Below are positions 54,459 through 64,000 of a stretch of 64,000 bases of DNA, piece by piece (the stretch's first letter is position 1; each line of letters begins with the position of its first letter). The notes under the pieces are model-generated. The model had not been told where the DNA came from. It saw only the letters and a list, made by a program, of their open reading frames with translations, and ran no database searches. This DNA is from Verrucomicrobia bacterium SCGC AAA164-E04 (GTDB lineage Bacteria; Verrucomicrobiota; Verrucomicrobiia; Limisphaerales; AAA164-E04): NCBI GenBank assembly GCA_000383715.1, contig KB911840.1, positions 1 through 64,000 of the forward strand, read 5' to 3'. The position numbers were made by a program, and so were the translations under genes.

Positions 54459-56686
54459 GGTTTTTCGGAGCCAGATGTGAGTGGATTCAATTTGCTGCGC
54501 GGGGTCATGGCGAATGCGAGCTTCTCGACCTTCACCGCGCCGGGCACTGTGCTCTTGAGATCCAATCGCCGGATGAAGCGCTTCTCCGGTGAGTCGCAGG
54601 GGACGAGTGCGTTTGTCCCGGGCTTCAGGGTCACGGTCTGCTCCTTTGTCTCCCGATCATCCCAGCTGTCGTGCAGCTGGACAGTCACGGTCACGGTCGC
54701 TGTCTCTTTCCCATGGTTGACCAGCAACAGACCGGCCTTGTCCAAAACGTCCTTGAACCCGCCGTATTCGGCCGTGCTCGGCTCGCGGTGCGTACCGGAA
54801 AACTTGCGACGGTATTTTCCATTGAAGGGTTTGACCTCTTCAAGAGTCGGAAAAGCATTGACCCAATCCGAGACGATCAGCTCAAGGCCATCGACCGGCA
54901 GGCCCTTGGCTGCGAAGCCCTCCTTACGGCGGGACAGAAACAGCTCCCTCTCGCCGTCCTTGCCGTAGCTCAGGCGAACGCTTGCCGTAGGCTTTTTCAG
55001 CTCAGTGCAATTCCAGATACCTCCCTGTTTTTCTACCAGAGCGGCTGTCATCGCTTTCTGCCATGTTTCCGATGACACGCCGGAGATGGGAACGCTTGTA
55101 AGGGTTGCCGGATTCTGGCGTGTGCTTATGGGGGCAGGTTGAGGGCCCTTTCTCTTATGCGCCGCAAGCCGCTCGTGCAGATCCAGAATGGCCAGCATCC
55201 ACAGGTCGGTCGAGGGACGGGTCACGGACTCGATCTCGTAGAAATCGTCGTGACTGGTGAATTTTGGCAACGGCGACGCTTCGTCGACGAACAGCTCGAC
55301 CGCCAGCCGGCCGAAATGATCGGCGCGGTGCAGGTAGGCGGGGTTGTCAGTCAATGCGTGCGCCACTAGCATCAGCTCGATGGCGTGAGACATGTTGACG
55401 CCCCACACCGACCACTGGACTTCCGGGTTGACGCTCATGTAAACCTCGGCGATATCGAGCACGGCCTGGTGGTAGCGCCTGCGCAGCGCGGGTGAGTCAT
55501 TGCGCTTCATACGCTCATGCAGCAGCAGTCCCTTCATGGCATAGTGCTTGCGGTCCTGCCATGGGCCGCCAAGGATATCGAGACGCTCCGGGTTGTAGCC
55601 GCCGGTGGCCCGCAGGTAGCTCATCACGGGGCCTACGCGCTTGATGTCCAGCAGATTGTCGGCGACCTTCACATAGTTCGCATCGCACTTGCAGCCGTAG
55701 TCGCGCATGCGCTTCGCCAGCTCCGGCTCTTTGTCCTTGATGCGTTCGGCCCAGTCATCCAGACGGTTGGCGGCGATCATGTATCCATGGTACCAGGCCC
55801 ACTCGCCGTATTGGCTGCACGGGGCAAGGTGACCTTCTTCATCGCGCAGGCTCTCCCAGCGTTTCAGGACGGTGGTAATGGCGCGAACGTACTCTGAATC
55901 AGGTTCGGCGAGGTAGGCTTCGGCCCAGGTGGCAATCATGGCCGATCCGGGCCATGGAAACTCCATGCCACTGCCCGGCGCGTGCTTGTGGGAATGCGCG
56001 TGGCGGTTGAAGTCTCCGGATTCCTTGTCGCGAATGTAGTGATTCCAAAGTCCCGCGGCATATTTCTGCAAGGCTTCGTGATGTTGCCCCCAGTACGGCC
56101 ACACATGGTTGAACTCGAAACGTCCGGATCCACTGTCTGTGTCGACGTTCCAATACGTATGACTACCCCATGGATAGAGACCGATGGGTGATTGAGCATT
56201 CTCCATCCACCAGCCTGCGCTTTTGTTGGCTGCAGCGGCGTATTTTCTGTCGCCGGTAATGTTCGTCAGCCGGTGCATCAGCTTCAGTAAAGTCAGCTGG
56301 TCGAGCGGATCGGCCTGACCGTAGTTTCTATCCGATCCGCGCAGTTCGCGATCACGTTCCCAGCCGGGCATGAATGGTTTGCGTTTCACGTGCGCGAAGG
56401 GAGGGGAGATTTTCTTGCCGGTCTGGCGATTCATACCGGTCACAAACAAAGGTGTGTGTTTTTGACCGTAGACATCTTGTCCGTGTTCGATCATGAAGTC
56501 GGCATAGGCCCGAGCTATACCAATGTAATCATATGCGGCAAGGGTCTCACGCCACCGTTGCTGCGCTGCGACCGTCAAAACCGATCGCGCACTGGAAGTA
56601 TCTCCTGCTGATACTGGAAAGAGACAATTCAGCAAAGCGAGGACGGTGTAGATACATCCAGTGCGCATGATCTGCAGGTTCATCAT
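54455..56686 (-). CDS. Secreted helical (alpha/alpha-barrel-like) protein, probable glycan enzyme
   Basis: The protein of about 743 residues has a signal (GCIYTVLALLNCLFPVSAG) and a large helical part with many Trp and His, for example GWWMENAQSPIGLYPWGSH, SQYGEWAWYHGY and VQWSVWGVNMSHAIELMLVA, then a beta-rich C terminus from about residue 560. The look is that of glycan lyases or hydrolases with alpha/alpha barrels, but no family motif is certain. An AAGGA site 8 bases before the ATG at 56686 and the signal peptide favour this start over 56812, which directly follows the previous stop. Its neighbours are two deacylating enzymes. Confidence 0.7.
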   Translation of the reverse strand: MMNLQIMRTGCIYTVLALLNCLFPVSAGDTSSARSVLTVAAQQRWRETLAAYDYIGIARAYADFMIEHGQDVYGQKHTPLFVTGMNRQTGKKISPPFAHVKRKPFMPGWERDRELRGSDRNYGQADPLDQLTLLKLMHRLTNITGDRKYAAAANKSAGWWMENAQSPIGLYPWGSHTYWNVDTDSGSGRFEFNHVWPYWGQHHEALQKYAAGLWNHYIRDKESGDFNRHAHSHKHAPGSGMEFPWPGSAMIATWAEAYLAEPDSEYVRAITTVLKRWESLRDEEGHLAPCSQYGEWAWYHGYMIAANRLDDWAERIKDKEPELAKRMRDYGCKCDANYVKVADNLLDIKRVGPVMSYLRATGGYNPERLDILGGPWQDRKHYAMKGLLLHERMKRNDSPALRRRYHQAVLDIAEVYMSVNPEVQWSVWGVNMSHAIELMLVAHALTDNPAYLHRADHFGRLAVELFVDEASPLPKFTSHDDFYEIESVTRPSTDLWMLAILDLHERLAAHKRKGPQPAPISTRQNPATLTSVPISGVSSETWQKAMTAALVEKQGGIWNCTELKKPTASVRLSYGKDGERELFLSRRKEGFAAKGLPVDGLELIVSDWVNAFPTLEEVKPFNGKYRRKFSGTHREPSTAEYGGFKDVLDKAGLLLVNHGKETATVTVTVQLHDSWDDRETKEQTVTLKPGTNALVPCDSPEKRFIRRLDLKSTVPGAVKVEKLAFAMTPRSKLNPLTSGSEKP

Positions 56687-56814
56687 CGCCGTCCTTCTGC
56701 CTTGCGTGATCAAGTGGCGTTGCCATTTATGAAAGGCGCCGCCGCTTGGACAGTCCAGTGCACAGCGTCGTTTTTTCACATCATCTTTCATTATGAACGC
56801 CCTCGGGAACATCC

Positions 56815-57687
56815 TTAATATTTACTGAAAAACTGCCAAACAACTTCGAAGGCGGTGTTCCCCAACACGTTTGCACCCGGGATCCGGTGTCCAAATCCCT
56901 TGACCTTGTAATGCCAGACTTCGTGATCATTGGTTCCCTTCCGATAGTAGTGCGCGGTTGTCCTGTCTGAAATCTGGACGACTTCCGCTGTGCGGGTCTT
57001 GTTGAGTTCGGTCCAGAAATTGATGATTATCCCCTGGTCTGGTGCTCCACCCCAGCCACCTGATCGAGACATGCTCCCATCATAGGGGACGATCTCATCA
57101 TCCATGCCGGAAATCTGTAAAATGGGTACCGGTTGGATTTGAGACCTGTGCTTCCATGTGTATCCACTCATGGTGCCGATCACTGAAGCTGCCGCTTTGA
57201 ATACATCCGGCCTTTCCGCTACCAAGGTATAGCTCATGAACCCGCCATTCGAAACGCCGCTGACAAAAGTTCTGGAAGGATCCAGGCGGTGAGATTGTTG
57301 CAGTTGGATGGCCAGCTTGGAAAGGAAGTCAATGTCATCCGTCCTACTGATTTTAAGACGGGCGTTCCAGTGGGGTATGCCTTCGACATCTCTGGCTCCC
57401 TGAGGAACGCAAAGCGCGAATCCGTTCTCATCGGCGATGCGCTTGACTCCCAGCTCGGCCATGTAATCTCTCGCATCCCCTCGATAGCCATGTAGCATGA
57501 AAACGAGTGGTGCCTTTTCAGGAAGCTCCTCTGGAAGATGAAGTAAATATTTTCTCTCCTCGCCCGCGTGCGTGAACGTAAGGAATTTACCGGAGCTTGA
57601 CTGATCAGCCGCTGCAACATTGCTGGTTCCGCTAGAGCTGGACATAATGGCGATCAGGAAAAGGAATACAAATCTCCTGCCAGGCAT
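56815..57687 (-). CDS. CE1-like esterase (PHB-depolymerase/feruloyl esterase type)
   Basis: The protein of about 290 residues has a signal (RRFVFLFLIAIMSSSSG) and an alpha/beta-hydrolase fold: PLVFMLHGYRGDARDYM forms the oxyanion side, and SGVSNGGFMSYTLVAERPD the GxSxG nucleophile elbow. The motif IPILQISGMDDEIVPYDG carries the Asp and a late His follows in GFGHRIPGA. It is the first gene of the polysaccharide operon. An upstream start at 57765 is possible. Confidence 0.85.
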   Translation of the reverse strand: MPGRRFVFLFLIAIMSSSSGTSNVAAADQSSSGKFLTFTHAGEERKYLLHLPEELPEKAPLVFMLHGYRGDARDYMAELGVKRIADENGFALCVPQGARDVEGIPHWNARLKISRTDDIDFLSKLAIQLQQSHRLDPSRTFVSGVSNGGFMSYTLVAERPDVFKAAASVIGTMSGYTWKHRSQIQPVPILQISGMDDEIVPYDGSMSRSGGWGGAPDQGIIINFWTELNKTRTAEVVQISDRTTAHYYRKGTNDHEVWHYKVKGFGHRIPGANVLGNTAFEVVWQFFSKY

Positions 57688-57980
57688 GCGTCTTTTTATC
57701 CAAGAAGACGCATGTGCATTGGCGGATTCAGAAGTTTCTAACTCACTTTGCTTAAACACAGACACAAGCTACCCGTATGGCCAATGGCGTGCAACACGGA
57801 TTCGTCTCCCACTCCTCAGTCTTCTTGTTCAGTGTGTGGATGAAAAGTCATGTGTCTGGTCTGAACACATTGCTGAAGTCTTACTGGCTATGCCGTGCTT
57901 GGGGCCATGTATGGTAGGGCGGACGGATGCACGTTTAAAAAATCCCATAGAAGTCATATTTTGAGGAACCAGAATGGCGT

Positions 57981-58700
57981 TTATTTCCTGTTTGGCTCAG
58001 GTTCGCTGAAATGGCCACTTTTCAAAAAATGAATGACTTCAGAAATCACTTTTCGATTCTTCATGATATAGGGGTGGGTGACATGAAAAACGCGGTGATG
58101 CTTGACGCCTTCACATTGGGACCGGGCAACGGATACCTTCCCATCATCCTTGCCTGGAATCAGCAGACTGTTGATCCAGTTGATGGACCGATCTCCTGTG
58201 ATCACACCACATTCAAAATGAATCTTTCCCAGGGCATGAGGAGGGGAATCCAGTTTTGTGTTCAGCTGCCTTCCCGCTGGGCCATTGATCCAGCGAAAAA
58301 GTCGCCAGGATCCGATCTTGTCCACTACTTCACTTCCTTGATTGGGAGGAGCCAGCATCACGACCCTTCCCAGGCGACTTTCTTTTCTCTTTGAGAAGTA
58401 ACTTCTGACCAGAATCCCCCCCATGGAATGCGTCACAAAGTGAATCTTTGAGCAATCCTGCATTTGTTTGCTTTTGATGGCGGAACCGATCGCCTGCTCG
58501 GCAAGGTCTCTTATTGCTGCTGTCCGCGAGGGGTAATCAACATTCTTAACTACATAACCTGCTTGTTGAAGTGCGTTTGCCATTCTCTCCATGCTTGCCG
58601 AAGATCTACAAAGGCCATGCAATAAGATGACACCCTCCTTTGCGGATAGTTCTCCGGTCAGCGCTATTACCGTCGTCAATATCACTAGTAATTTTTTCAT
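57981..58700 (-). CDS. Secreted lipase-like alpha/beta hydrolase
   Basis: The 239-residue protein has a signal (KKLLVILTTVIALTGELSA) and short-lipase motifs: GVILLHGLCRSSASM, FVTHSMGGILVRSYF with the nucleophile Ser, and a late FHVTHPYIM with a candidate His. The substrate is unknown. The 215 bases between it and the esterase operon hold nothing recognised. Confidence 0.85.
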   Translation of the reverse strand: MKKLLVILTTVIALTGELSAKEGVILLHGLCRSSASMERMANALQQAGYVVKNVDYPSRTAAIRDLAEQAIGSAIKSKQMQDCSKIHFVTHSMGGILVRSYFSKRKESRLGRVVMLAPPNQGSEVVDKIGSWRLFRWINGPAGRQLNTKLDSPPHALGKIHFECGVITGDRSINWINSLLIPGKDDGKVSVARSQCEGVKHHRVFHVTHPYIMKNRKVISEVIHFLKSGHFSEPEPNRK

Positions 58701-58912
58701 TGGAGCAAATTACGCACAATCATCTCTTAACCTAACCCTGATTTTAAGGCCAGTTTTAGTCTGTGGCGAACGAAGAGTCATGGCTGCACGCACCACTCTT
58801 TGATTTATAAAAATCATTCAAGCGTCCATAAAGCATGTTTTATGATCACCATTCAGTGATGTCCTCTCTCTTGACTTATGATCTATTTCTCTCAACAGTG
58901 ATCCATGTCCGT

Positions 58913-61900
58913 ATGAATATGCTAACCTTGAGATCTTCATTTTTTTGGATCCTCAACTATGTGGATTCACTCTTGTGGGGGATAGTGAATTGGAATATTG
59001 GATGCCTGCTACTCAGTTTTTTCCTTTTAACGGTCAAATTGGCGGCGCAACCTTTTGTCCTGTCAGAATTCATGGCATCGAATCAGTCTGGAATGATCGA
59101 CGAGGATGGGGATCGGAGTGACTGGATCGAGATCTACAATACGGGAACTGAGCCTGCATCCTTGAATGGTTGGTATCTGAGCGATGACGCCTCAGATCTG
59201 ACGAAATGGCGGTTCCCTGATCAGTTCATCCCCATGCAATCCTCCCTCATTGTTTTTGCTTCAGGAAAGGGCCGGGCAGTGGTCGGGGCCGAGCTTCATA
59301 CTAATTTCAAGTTGAGTAGCAAGGGTGGATTTCTGGGGCTGATACAACCTGATGGCAGGACTATTGCACATGCCTATGATCCACCATATCCAACCCAGCT
59401 TCCTGATATCTCCTATGGCATTACCATACGAAACGAAAGGACTGTTTTTGTATCCCACGACGCGGTTGGAAACATTCATTTTCCTAAAGATAACTCCATG
59501 GCCCTGGCATGGACTATGCCTGATTTTGACGACTCTCAATGGAGAGAGGTTTATTTTGGAATCGGGTATCAGCAAAGTGTAGAGGGGAATAATGCTGATC
59601 CAGAAAATCCAGTGGAGGACCCCTTGGTGTTGGGTGATGTAACGAGGGCTTTCGATCCTATTGACCCAAGCTCTGATTTTTCACCTGTCGGAGAGATGGT
59701 GGACGCTGCCCTAGACAACAACACGGCCACAAAATATCTGAACTTTGACAAATTGAACACCGGCTTCACGGTGAAGTTGTCTCTTGGGCCTACCGCGGTG
59801 AGCGGGCTGCGGCTGACTTCGGCCAATGATGCTCCCGATCGGGATCCAAGCCAATTCGTCCTTTCAGGATCGAACGATGGAATCAACTTTGTTGAAATTG
59901 CCAAAGGAGCCATTCCTGTATTTGAAAATCGTTTTGAAACCATTCAGATCGATTTTCAAAACACCTTGAAAAATGCCTACTATCGTCTTGTATTTCCTAC
60001 CGTTCGCAACGAAAGGGTGGCCGTCGCGATGCAAATAGCTGAAGTCGAATTGCTCGGCTGGTTACCAGAATCGAGCGTTTCGAATTCGGGGGAAACGTCC
60101 ACACCGATTTTAATCGACGTGGCGGGGCTTGAAGACATTTCAATGCCCGATGATGATATCGATCCAAGTTCCTCCAATTCTCCTTTTGGCGAGGAAGTCT
60201 GGCGTGCCATTGACAACGATCCCCAAACCAAATACTTGAATTTTGACGGGACGGGTTCGGGTTTCACCTTGAAACCGGGGCACGGTCCGACGGTGGTCAA
60301 TGGGTTGCGGTTGACATCGGCCAATGATGCTGAAGGCCGGGATCCGACGGCTTACCGGTTGGAGGGTTCATCAGGTGGGGGCGTTTTTGAACTCATTGCG
60401 CAAGGGCCTCTTCCTTTATTCGAGGATAGATTTTCCACTGTTGAGGTGGCATTCTCCAACGATTTGCCTTTCGGTATGTATCGACTTGTTTTTCCTTCAC
60501 TGCGAGGGAGTGGTGGACAAATCATGCAGATTGCAGAAGTTGAATTTCTGGGGGAAATAGGATTGCCTCCGCCAGCATTCATGGACTTGATCCAGACGGA
60601 TATAAAGACCTCCATGTATGCTCAACATGCTTCGGCCTATGCGCGCCTTCCGTTCTTTGCCGGTGAGGAGCCAGATCTTGAGGGGTTGTCGCTCAATGTG
60701 CGTTTCGATGATGGTTTCATTGCCTATATCAATGGCGTTGAGGTTGCTCGCGCCAATGCTCCAAACAAATTGGGCTTTGATTCTGTCGCAGAATCGGACA
60801 GAGGGGCAGAAGTCGCGGCGATAGTAAAACACTTTGATCTTCGACCCTTTGAATCCCTTATCGAACCAGGTGAAAATTTTCTGGCGATCCATGCTCTGAA
60901 CGACAGTGTTTACAGTTCGGATTTTCTGCTTGAAACTCAACTTGAGAAAGGAGCGATTCGGACCGTACTTTCTGATGTGGGTTACTTCGAGATACCTTCT
61001 CCCGGTCTATTGAACACCGATATGAAGTTGGGACTGGTTCCGGTTCCTATCATCGATGTTGGAAGCGGATTCATGAAAGATGCTTTTGAAGTAGAGATCC
61101 TCTCTGATCTGGAGGGCGTCAGTATCTATTATACGACAGATGGAAGCATTCCTGATGCGTTGTCCGGCCACCCATACACAAGTCCAATACAGATACGGAA
61201 AACCACCGTGCTGCGTGCAGTTGGATTGCGCGATGGGTGGATTCCCTCGCCGGTATTGACCCGAAGCTATTTATTCACTTCCGATATTGCTCTGCAGGAT
61301 CAGTCATCAGCATTGGAAACTGGTTTTCCAACACGATGGGGCTCCCAGACAGCTGACTACGGCCTGGACACACGGGTTGTCGGTAATCAAGGTCGGGATA
61401 GTTTTGGGGGGCGATATCAAAAAACGATTCAGGACGACCTGCTCTCTCTTCCTTCGATGTCTCTTGTCATGGATGCGGACACGCTATTTGGACTCAGGGG
61501 TATCTATGCCAATTCAGGTAGTCGGGGTGAAGCTTGGGAAAAGCCGGTTTCTGTTGAGTTGATTTATCCGGAAGGTGGACGCAAGGGATTCCAGGAGAAT
61601 GCAGGGCTGAGAATACAGGGAGGTGCTTTCAGAAAATTTAATCTGACTTTGAAGAAATCCTTTCGGCTGGTATTTCGGGGTCAATATGGCGCTTCCCAGC
61701 TGGATTTCCCTCTATTCGGCCCCGATGCAACGGATTCATTTGACAATGTTGTTCTTCGAGCCAATGGGAATGATGGCTGGCCATACGGTGGAGCGCAGGC
61801 CCTTTACATGCGTGACGCTTTTGCAATGGAAACAGCAAGAGCGATGGGTATCAAGGCTCCTCACACAAACTTCGTTCACCTTTATCTGAATGGTATCTAT

Positions 61901-64000
61901 TGGGGGCTTTATAATCTCGTGGAACGTCCGGATGCAGCCTTTTCCTCAAGCTATTACGGAGGCGACAAGGAAAACTGGGACGCCCTGAATCAGGATTCTG
62001 TTCCTGATGGAAACAGGGACGCCTGGAATCGATTGCTTGGTATCCTGGACTCAGGAATAGACTCGAAAGAGCTGTTCAACAGGATTCAGGGTAAAGGTCC
62101 CGATGGAATCAGGGATCTTTCGATGGAAAATCTGCTGGATGTCAGAAACCTCATCGATTACTGCATTTTGAATTTTTACATGGGGAATCAGGATTGGCCG
62201 GGCCGTAATTTCTGGGTCGGTCGGGATCGAGAAGGTGATGAAGGTTTCAAGTTTTATCCATGGGATACAGAAACATCCATGGGCCTGGGTTCCGACCTGA
62301 ATACAGATCGAACAGGGGTGGACTCCTCGGTGGCCCGACCTTATGCAGTCTTGAAAAAAAATCCAGATTTTCGTCTTTGGTTCGCCGACAGGGTTCAGCA
62401 TCACTTTTTCAATGGTGGTAGCTTTTTCGTCCATCCAGACAAACCACAATGGTCCGTGGTAAAGCCTGAAAACAACGTTCCTGCATCAAGGTTTGCGCAA
62501 CTTGCAGCCCAGATTGAAAGGTCGATTGTGGGCGAGTCAGCCCGCTGGGGTGATCAGTTGGTCAACAGACCTTTTACCTGGGATGATTGGAGTCGAGAAC
62601 GCGATAATTTACTTACCCATTATTTCCCACGAAGATCAGCAATCGTTTTGGATCAATTACGTCGAGCAGGCCTCTACCCAAGGATAGAGGCCCCTGCGTT
62701 CAACCATGCCGGTGGGAACGTGGATGTTGATTTCAGTTTGTCAATGAGCGCACAAGGTGGAACAATTTTCTATACACTGGATGGGAGCGATCCTCGCAGT
62801 CGATTACAGTCGAAAGAAATAAGCCGCTTCGACTTGTTTGATAGTGCCACCCAAAAACGCGTCCTTGTGCCAAGCGCGGATAATGGTGGTGATGCATTCG
62901 GTTCTGATTGGTATGAGGATGTGGGTTTTGCTGATGATGCATGGATGTTCGGGGTGGGAGGCATTGGCTACGACACCGGGAATGACTATGAGAAATTCAT
63001 TGGAATGGACGTGACGGATTCCATGCAGGGTCAAAACGGTTCGGTTTTTATCCGCATCCAATTTGAAACAGGATCCCGGATCAATGAAGAGACAAACCTG
63101 ATGGTGTTAAGGATGCGTTATGACGATGGATTCGAGGCTTTCCTCAATGGCGTCCATATCGCCTCTTCCAATGCTCCCGAGATCTTGAAATGGGACTCTT
63201 TTGCCACTGGGACGCATGAGGACTCTGTCGCTGTTCAGTTTCAGGATTTTGATATCAGTGGATTCATTTCTCATTTGCATGCAGGAACCAATTTATTAGC
63301 CATTCAAGGGCTCAATGTTTCCAGCGTGAGTTCGGATTTCCTGATCGATGCGGAGTTGATGGTCGGTCAGCAGGAAATTATTGGAGAGCAACCTACCTCG
63401 CGCATTTATGAAACTCCGATCATTCTCCGTGATCTGACGACGATCAAAGCCAGGACACTTTCAGGTTCGGAATGGAGTGCCTTGAGTGAGGCGACTTATG
63501 TGGTTGGCAACCCGCGCGTCATGGTGAGTGAATTACACTTTCACCCCGAGGATCCTTCTTTCGAGGAAATGGCATTCGGATATCTAGATGCAGATGAATT
63601 TGAATTTATTGAAATTCATAACCCGAGAACAACGACATTTACATTGGACGGCCTACGGTTTGTCGATGGTGTGGATTTTGATTTTACCCGATCGTCAATA
63701 AGGCGTCTTTCGCCCGGAGCTTCGCTGTTGTTGGTGAAAAACCGTGTTGCTTTTGAGATGCGTTACGGAAAAGGGTTGCCCATCGCGGGCGAATTCACCG
63801 GTAATTTTTCGAATAGTGGAGAAAGGGTTGCATTGGCGGATAGTGATAATCAGGTTTTGATTGAATTTTCTTATGACGATGGCGAGCCAGTTTTTAAGAG
63901 TGGTGATGGATCAGGTTATACCTTGATTGCAGTGGAGGATGCGGACAATCCCAATGAAGAAACTTATTGGAAAACAAGTGAGGCAATGGGTGGTACACCG
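58913..64000 (+). CDS. Giant secreted LTD/discoidin-like/CotH protein, partial at 3' end
   Basis: The frame is open for 1696 codons up to the window edge. It begins with a hydrophobic segment (GCLLLSFFLLTVKLAA), then a lamin-tail domain (residues about 52-160), two tandem F5/8-type-like modules (about 230-382 and 405-548) sharing SGLRLTSAND/NGLRLTSAND, a DDGF.AY.NG module near 596 and again near 1403, YYTTDGSIPD and FYTLDGSDPR chitobiase-like strands near 740 and 1286, a CotH-like domain (about 880-1165, FKFYPWDTETSMGLG), and a second lamin-tail domain from about 1533. The ATG at 58913 is in frame and precedes the hydrophobic segment. Likely an extracellular or cell-surface scaffold; the enzymatic role of its CotH part is unknown. 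Confidence 0.85.
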   Translation, partial: MNMLTLRSSFFWILNYVDSLLWGIVNWNIGCLLLSFFLLTVKLAAQPFVLSEFMASNQSGMIDEDGDRSDWIEIYNTGTEPASLNGWYLSDDASDLTKWRFPDQFIPMQSSLIVFASGKGRAVVGAELHTNFKLSSKGGFLGLIQPDGRTIAHAYDPPYPTQLPDISYGITIRNERTVFVSHDAVGNIHFPKDNSMALAWTMPDFDDSQWREVYFGIGYQQSVEGNNADPENPVEDPLVLGDVTRAFDPIDPSSDFSPVGEMVDAALDNNTATKYLNFDKLNTGFTVKLSLGPTAVSGLRLTSANDAPDRDPSQFVLSGSNDGINFVEIAKGAIPVFENRFETIQIDFQNTLKNAYYRLVFPTVRNERVAVAMQIAEVELLGWLPESSVSNSGETSTPILIDVAGLEDISMPDDDIDPSSSNSPFGEEVWRAIDNDPQTKYLNFDGTGSGFTLKPGHGPTVVNGLRLTSANDAEGRDPTAYRLEGSSGGGVFELIAQGPLPLFEDRFSTVEVAFSNDLPFGMYRLVFPSLRGSGGQIMQIAEVEFLGEIGLPPPAFMDLIQTDIKTSMYAQHASAYARLPFFAGEEPDLEGLSLNVRFDDGFIAYINGVEVARANAPNKLGFDSVAESDRGAEVAAIVKHFDLRPFESLIEPGENFLAIHALNDSVYSSDFLLETQLEKGAIRTVLSDVGYFEIPSPGLLNTDMKLGLVPVPIIDVGSGFMKDAFEVEILSDLEGVSIYYTTDGSIPDALSGHPYTSPIQIRKTTVLRAVGLRDGWIPSPVLTRSYLFTSDIALQDQSSALETGFPTRWGSQTADYGLDTRVVGNQGRDSFGGRYQKTIQDDLLSLPSMSLVMDADTLFGLRGIYANSGSRGEAWEKPVSVELIYPEGGRKGFQENAGLRIQGGAFRKFNLTLKKSFRLVFRGQYGASQLDFPLFGPDATDSFDNVVLRANGNDGWPYGGAQALYMRDAFAMETARAMGIKAPHTNFVHLYLNGIYWGLYNLVERPDAAFSSSYYGGDKENWDALNQDSVPDGNRDAWNRLLGILDSGIDSKELFNRIQGKGPDGIRDLSMENLLDVRNLIDYCILNFYMGNQDWPGRNFWVGRDREGDEGFKFYPWDTETSMGLGSDLNTDRTGVDSSVARPYAVLKKNPDFRLWFADRVQHHFFNGGSFFVHPDKPQWSVVKPENNVPASRFAQLAAQIERSIVGESARWGDQLVNRPFTWDDWSRERDNLLTHYFPRRSAIVLDQLRRAGLYPRIEAPAFNHAGGNVDVDFSLSMSAQGGTIFYTLDGSDPRSRLQSKEISRFDLFDSATQKRVLVPSADNGGDAFGSDWYEDVGFADDAWMFGVGGIGYDTGNDYEKFIGMDVTDSMQGQNGSVFIRIQFETGSRINEETNLMVLRMRYDDGFEAFLNGVHIASSNAPEILKWDSFATGTHEDSVAVQFQDFDISGFISHLHAGTNLLAIQGLNVSSVSSDFLIDAELMVGQQEIIGEQPTSRIYETPIILRDLTTIKARTLSGSEWSALSEATYVVGNPRVMVSELHFHPEDPSFEEMAFGYLDADEFEFIEIHNPRTTTFTLDGLRFVDGVDFDFTRSSIRRLSPGASLLLVKNRVAFEMRYGKGLPIAGEFTGNFSNSGERVALADSDNQVLIEFSYDDGEPVFKSGDGSGYTLIAVEDADNPNEETYWKTSEAMGGTP

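Overview
The window looks like chromosomal DNA from a Verrucomicrobiota-type bacterium, perhaps Opitutae-like. The hints are two secreted LTD/CotH proteins, a DUF6807 (PmoA-like) protein, an FGE-domain lipoprotein, an iduronate-sulfatase-like enzyme, an H-X9-DG prepilin-like protein and a probable MqnP. There is no rRNA here, so this is an inference from gene content. I see no tRNA, rRNA or CRISPR array.

Region 1 (1-10.76 kb) is an accessory island full of decay. It carries seven toxin-antitoxin (TA) loci, and an eighth VapC remnant lies just outside at 15.0-15.3 kb. Almost every one has a visible lesion: a frameshift, stop codon, truncation, missing partner or lost start codon. Between them lie an IS3-type orfA with ruined orfB, an AAA-ATPase fragment, and a dispersed repeat built from a CTAGAGGACACAGAG-type box followed by a long hairpin. 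In the four hairpin copies one stem pair is C-G, G-C, T-A and A-T, so the pairing is conserved while the sequence is not. Two copies are closed by an inverted copy of the box and look like about 0.4-kb MITE-like units. The island also holds an AT-rich four-gene operon (ACP, SDR, acyl-adenylating ligase, NeuD-type acyltransferase), wecB and a GxxExxY gene.

Region 2 (10.76-26.3 kb) is mostly core and envelope genes: priA, typA, a secreted trio (DUF6807 protein, beta-propeller, FGE-like lipoprotein), an MBOAT/SGNH O-acylation pair, a divergent NagA-like amidohydrolase, a Bax-inhibitor-1 family protein, a prepilin-like protein, a UbiA/MqnP prenyltransferase and a rhodanese.

Region 3 (26.3-45 kb) has a TPR-like membrane protein, mpl (frameshifted in a run of eight C), an inositol-monophosphatase-family gene, gatB, an M1 metallopeptidase, a CNNM transporter followed by bioF and bioA, a HAD-Nudix fusion directly upstream of folB, a TrkH-type K+ transporter and uvrA.

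Region 4 (45-64 kb) is rich in secreted proteins: two LTD/CotH proteins (the second runs off the window), a sulfatase, and a three-gene run of esterase, helical glycan-enzyme-like protein and SASA acetylesterase that suggests processing of an acylated polysaccharide.

Most notable points: the HAD-Nudix-FolB arrangement, which could supply both dephosphorylation steps before FolB in folate synthesis; the covarying hairpin repeat family; and the ACP-based acylation operon.
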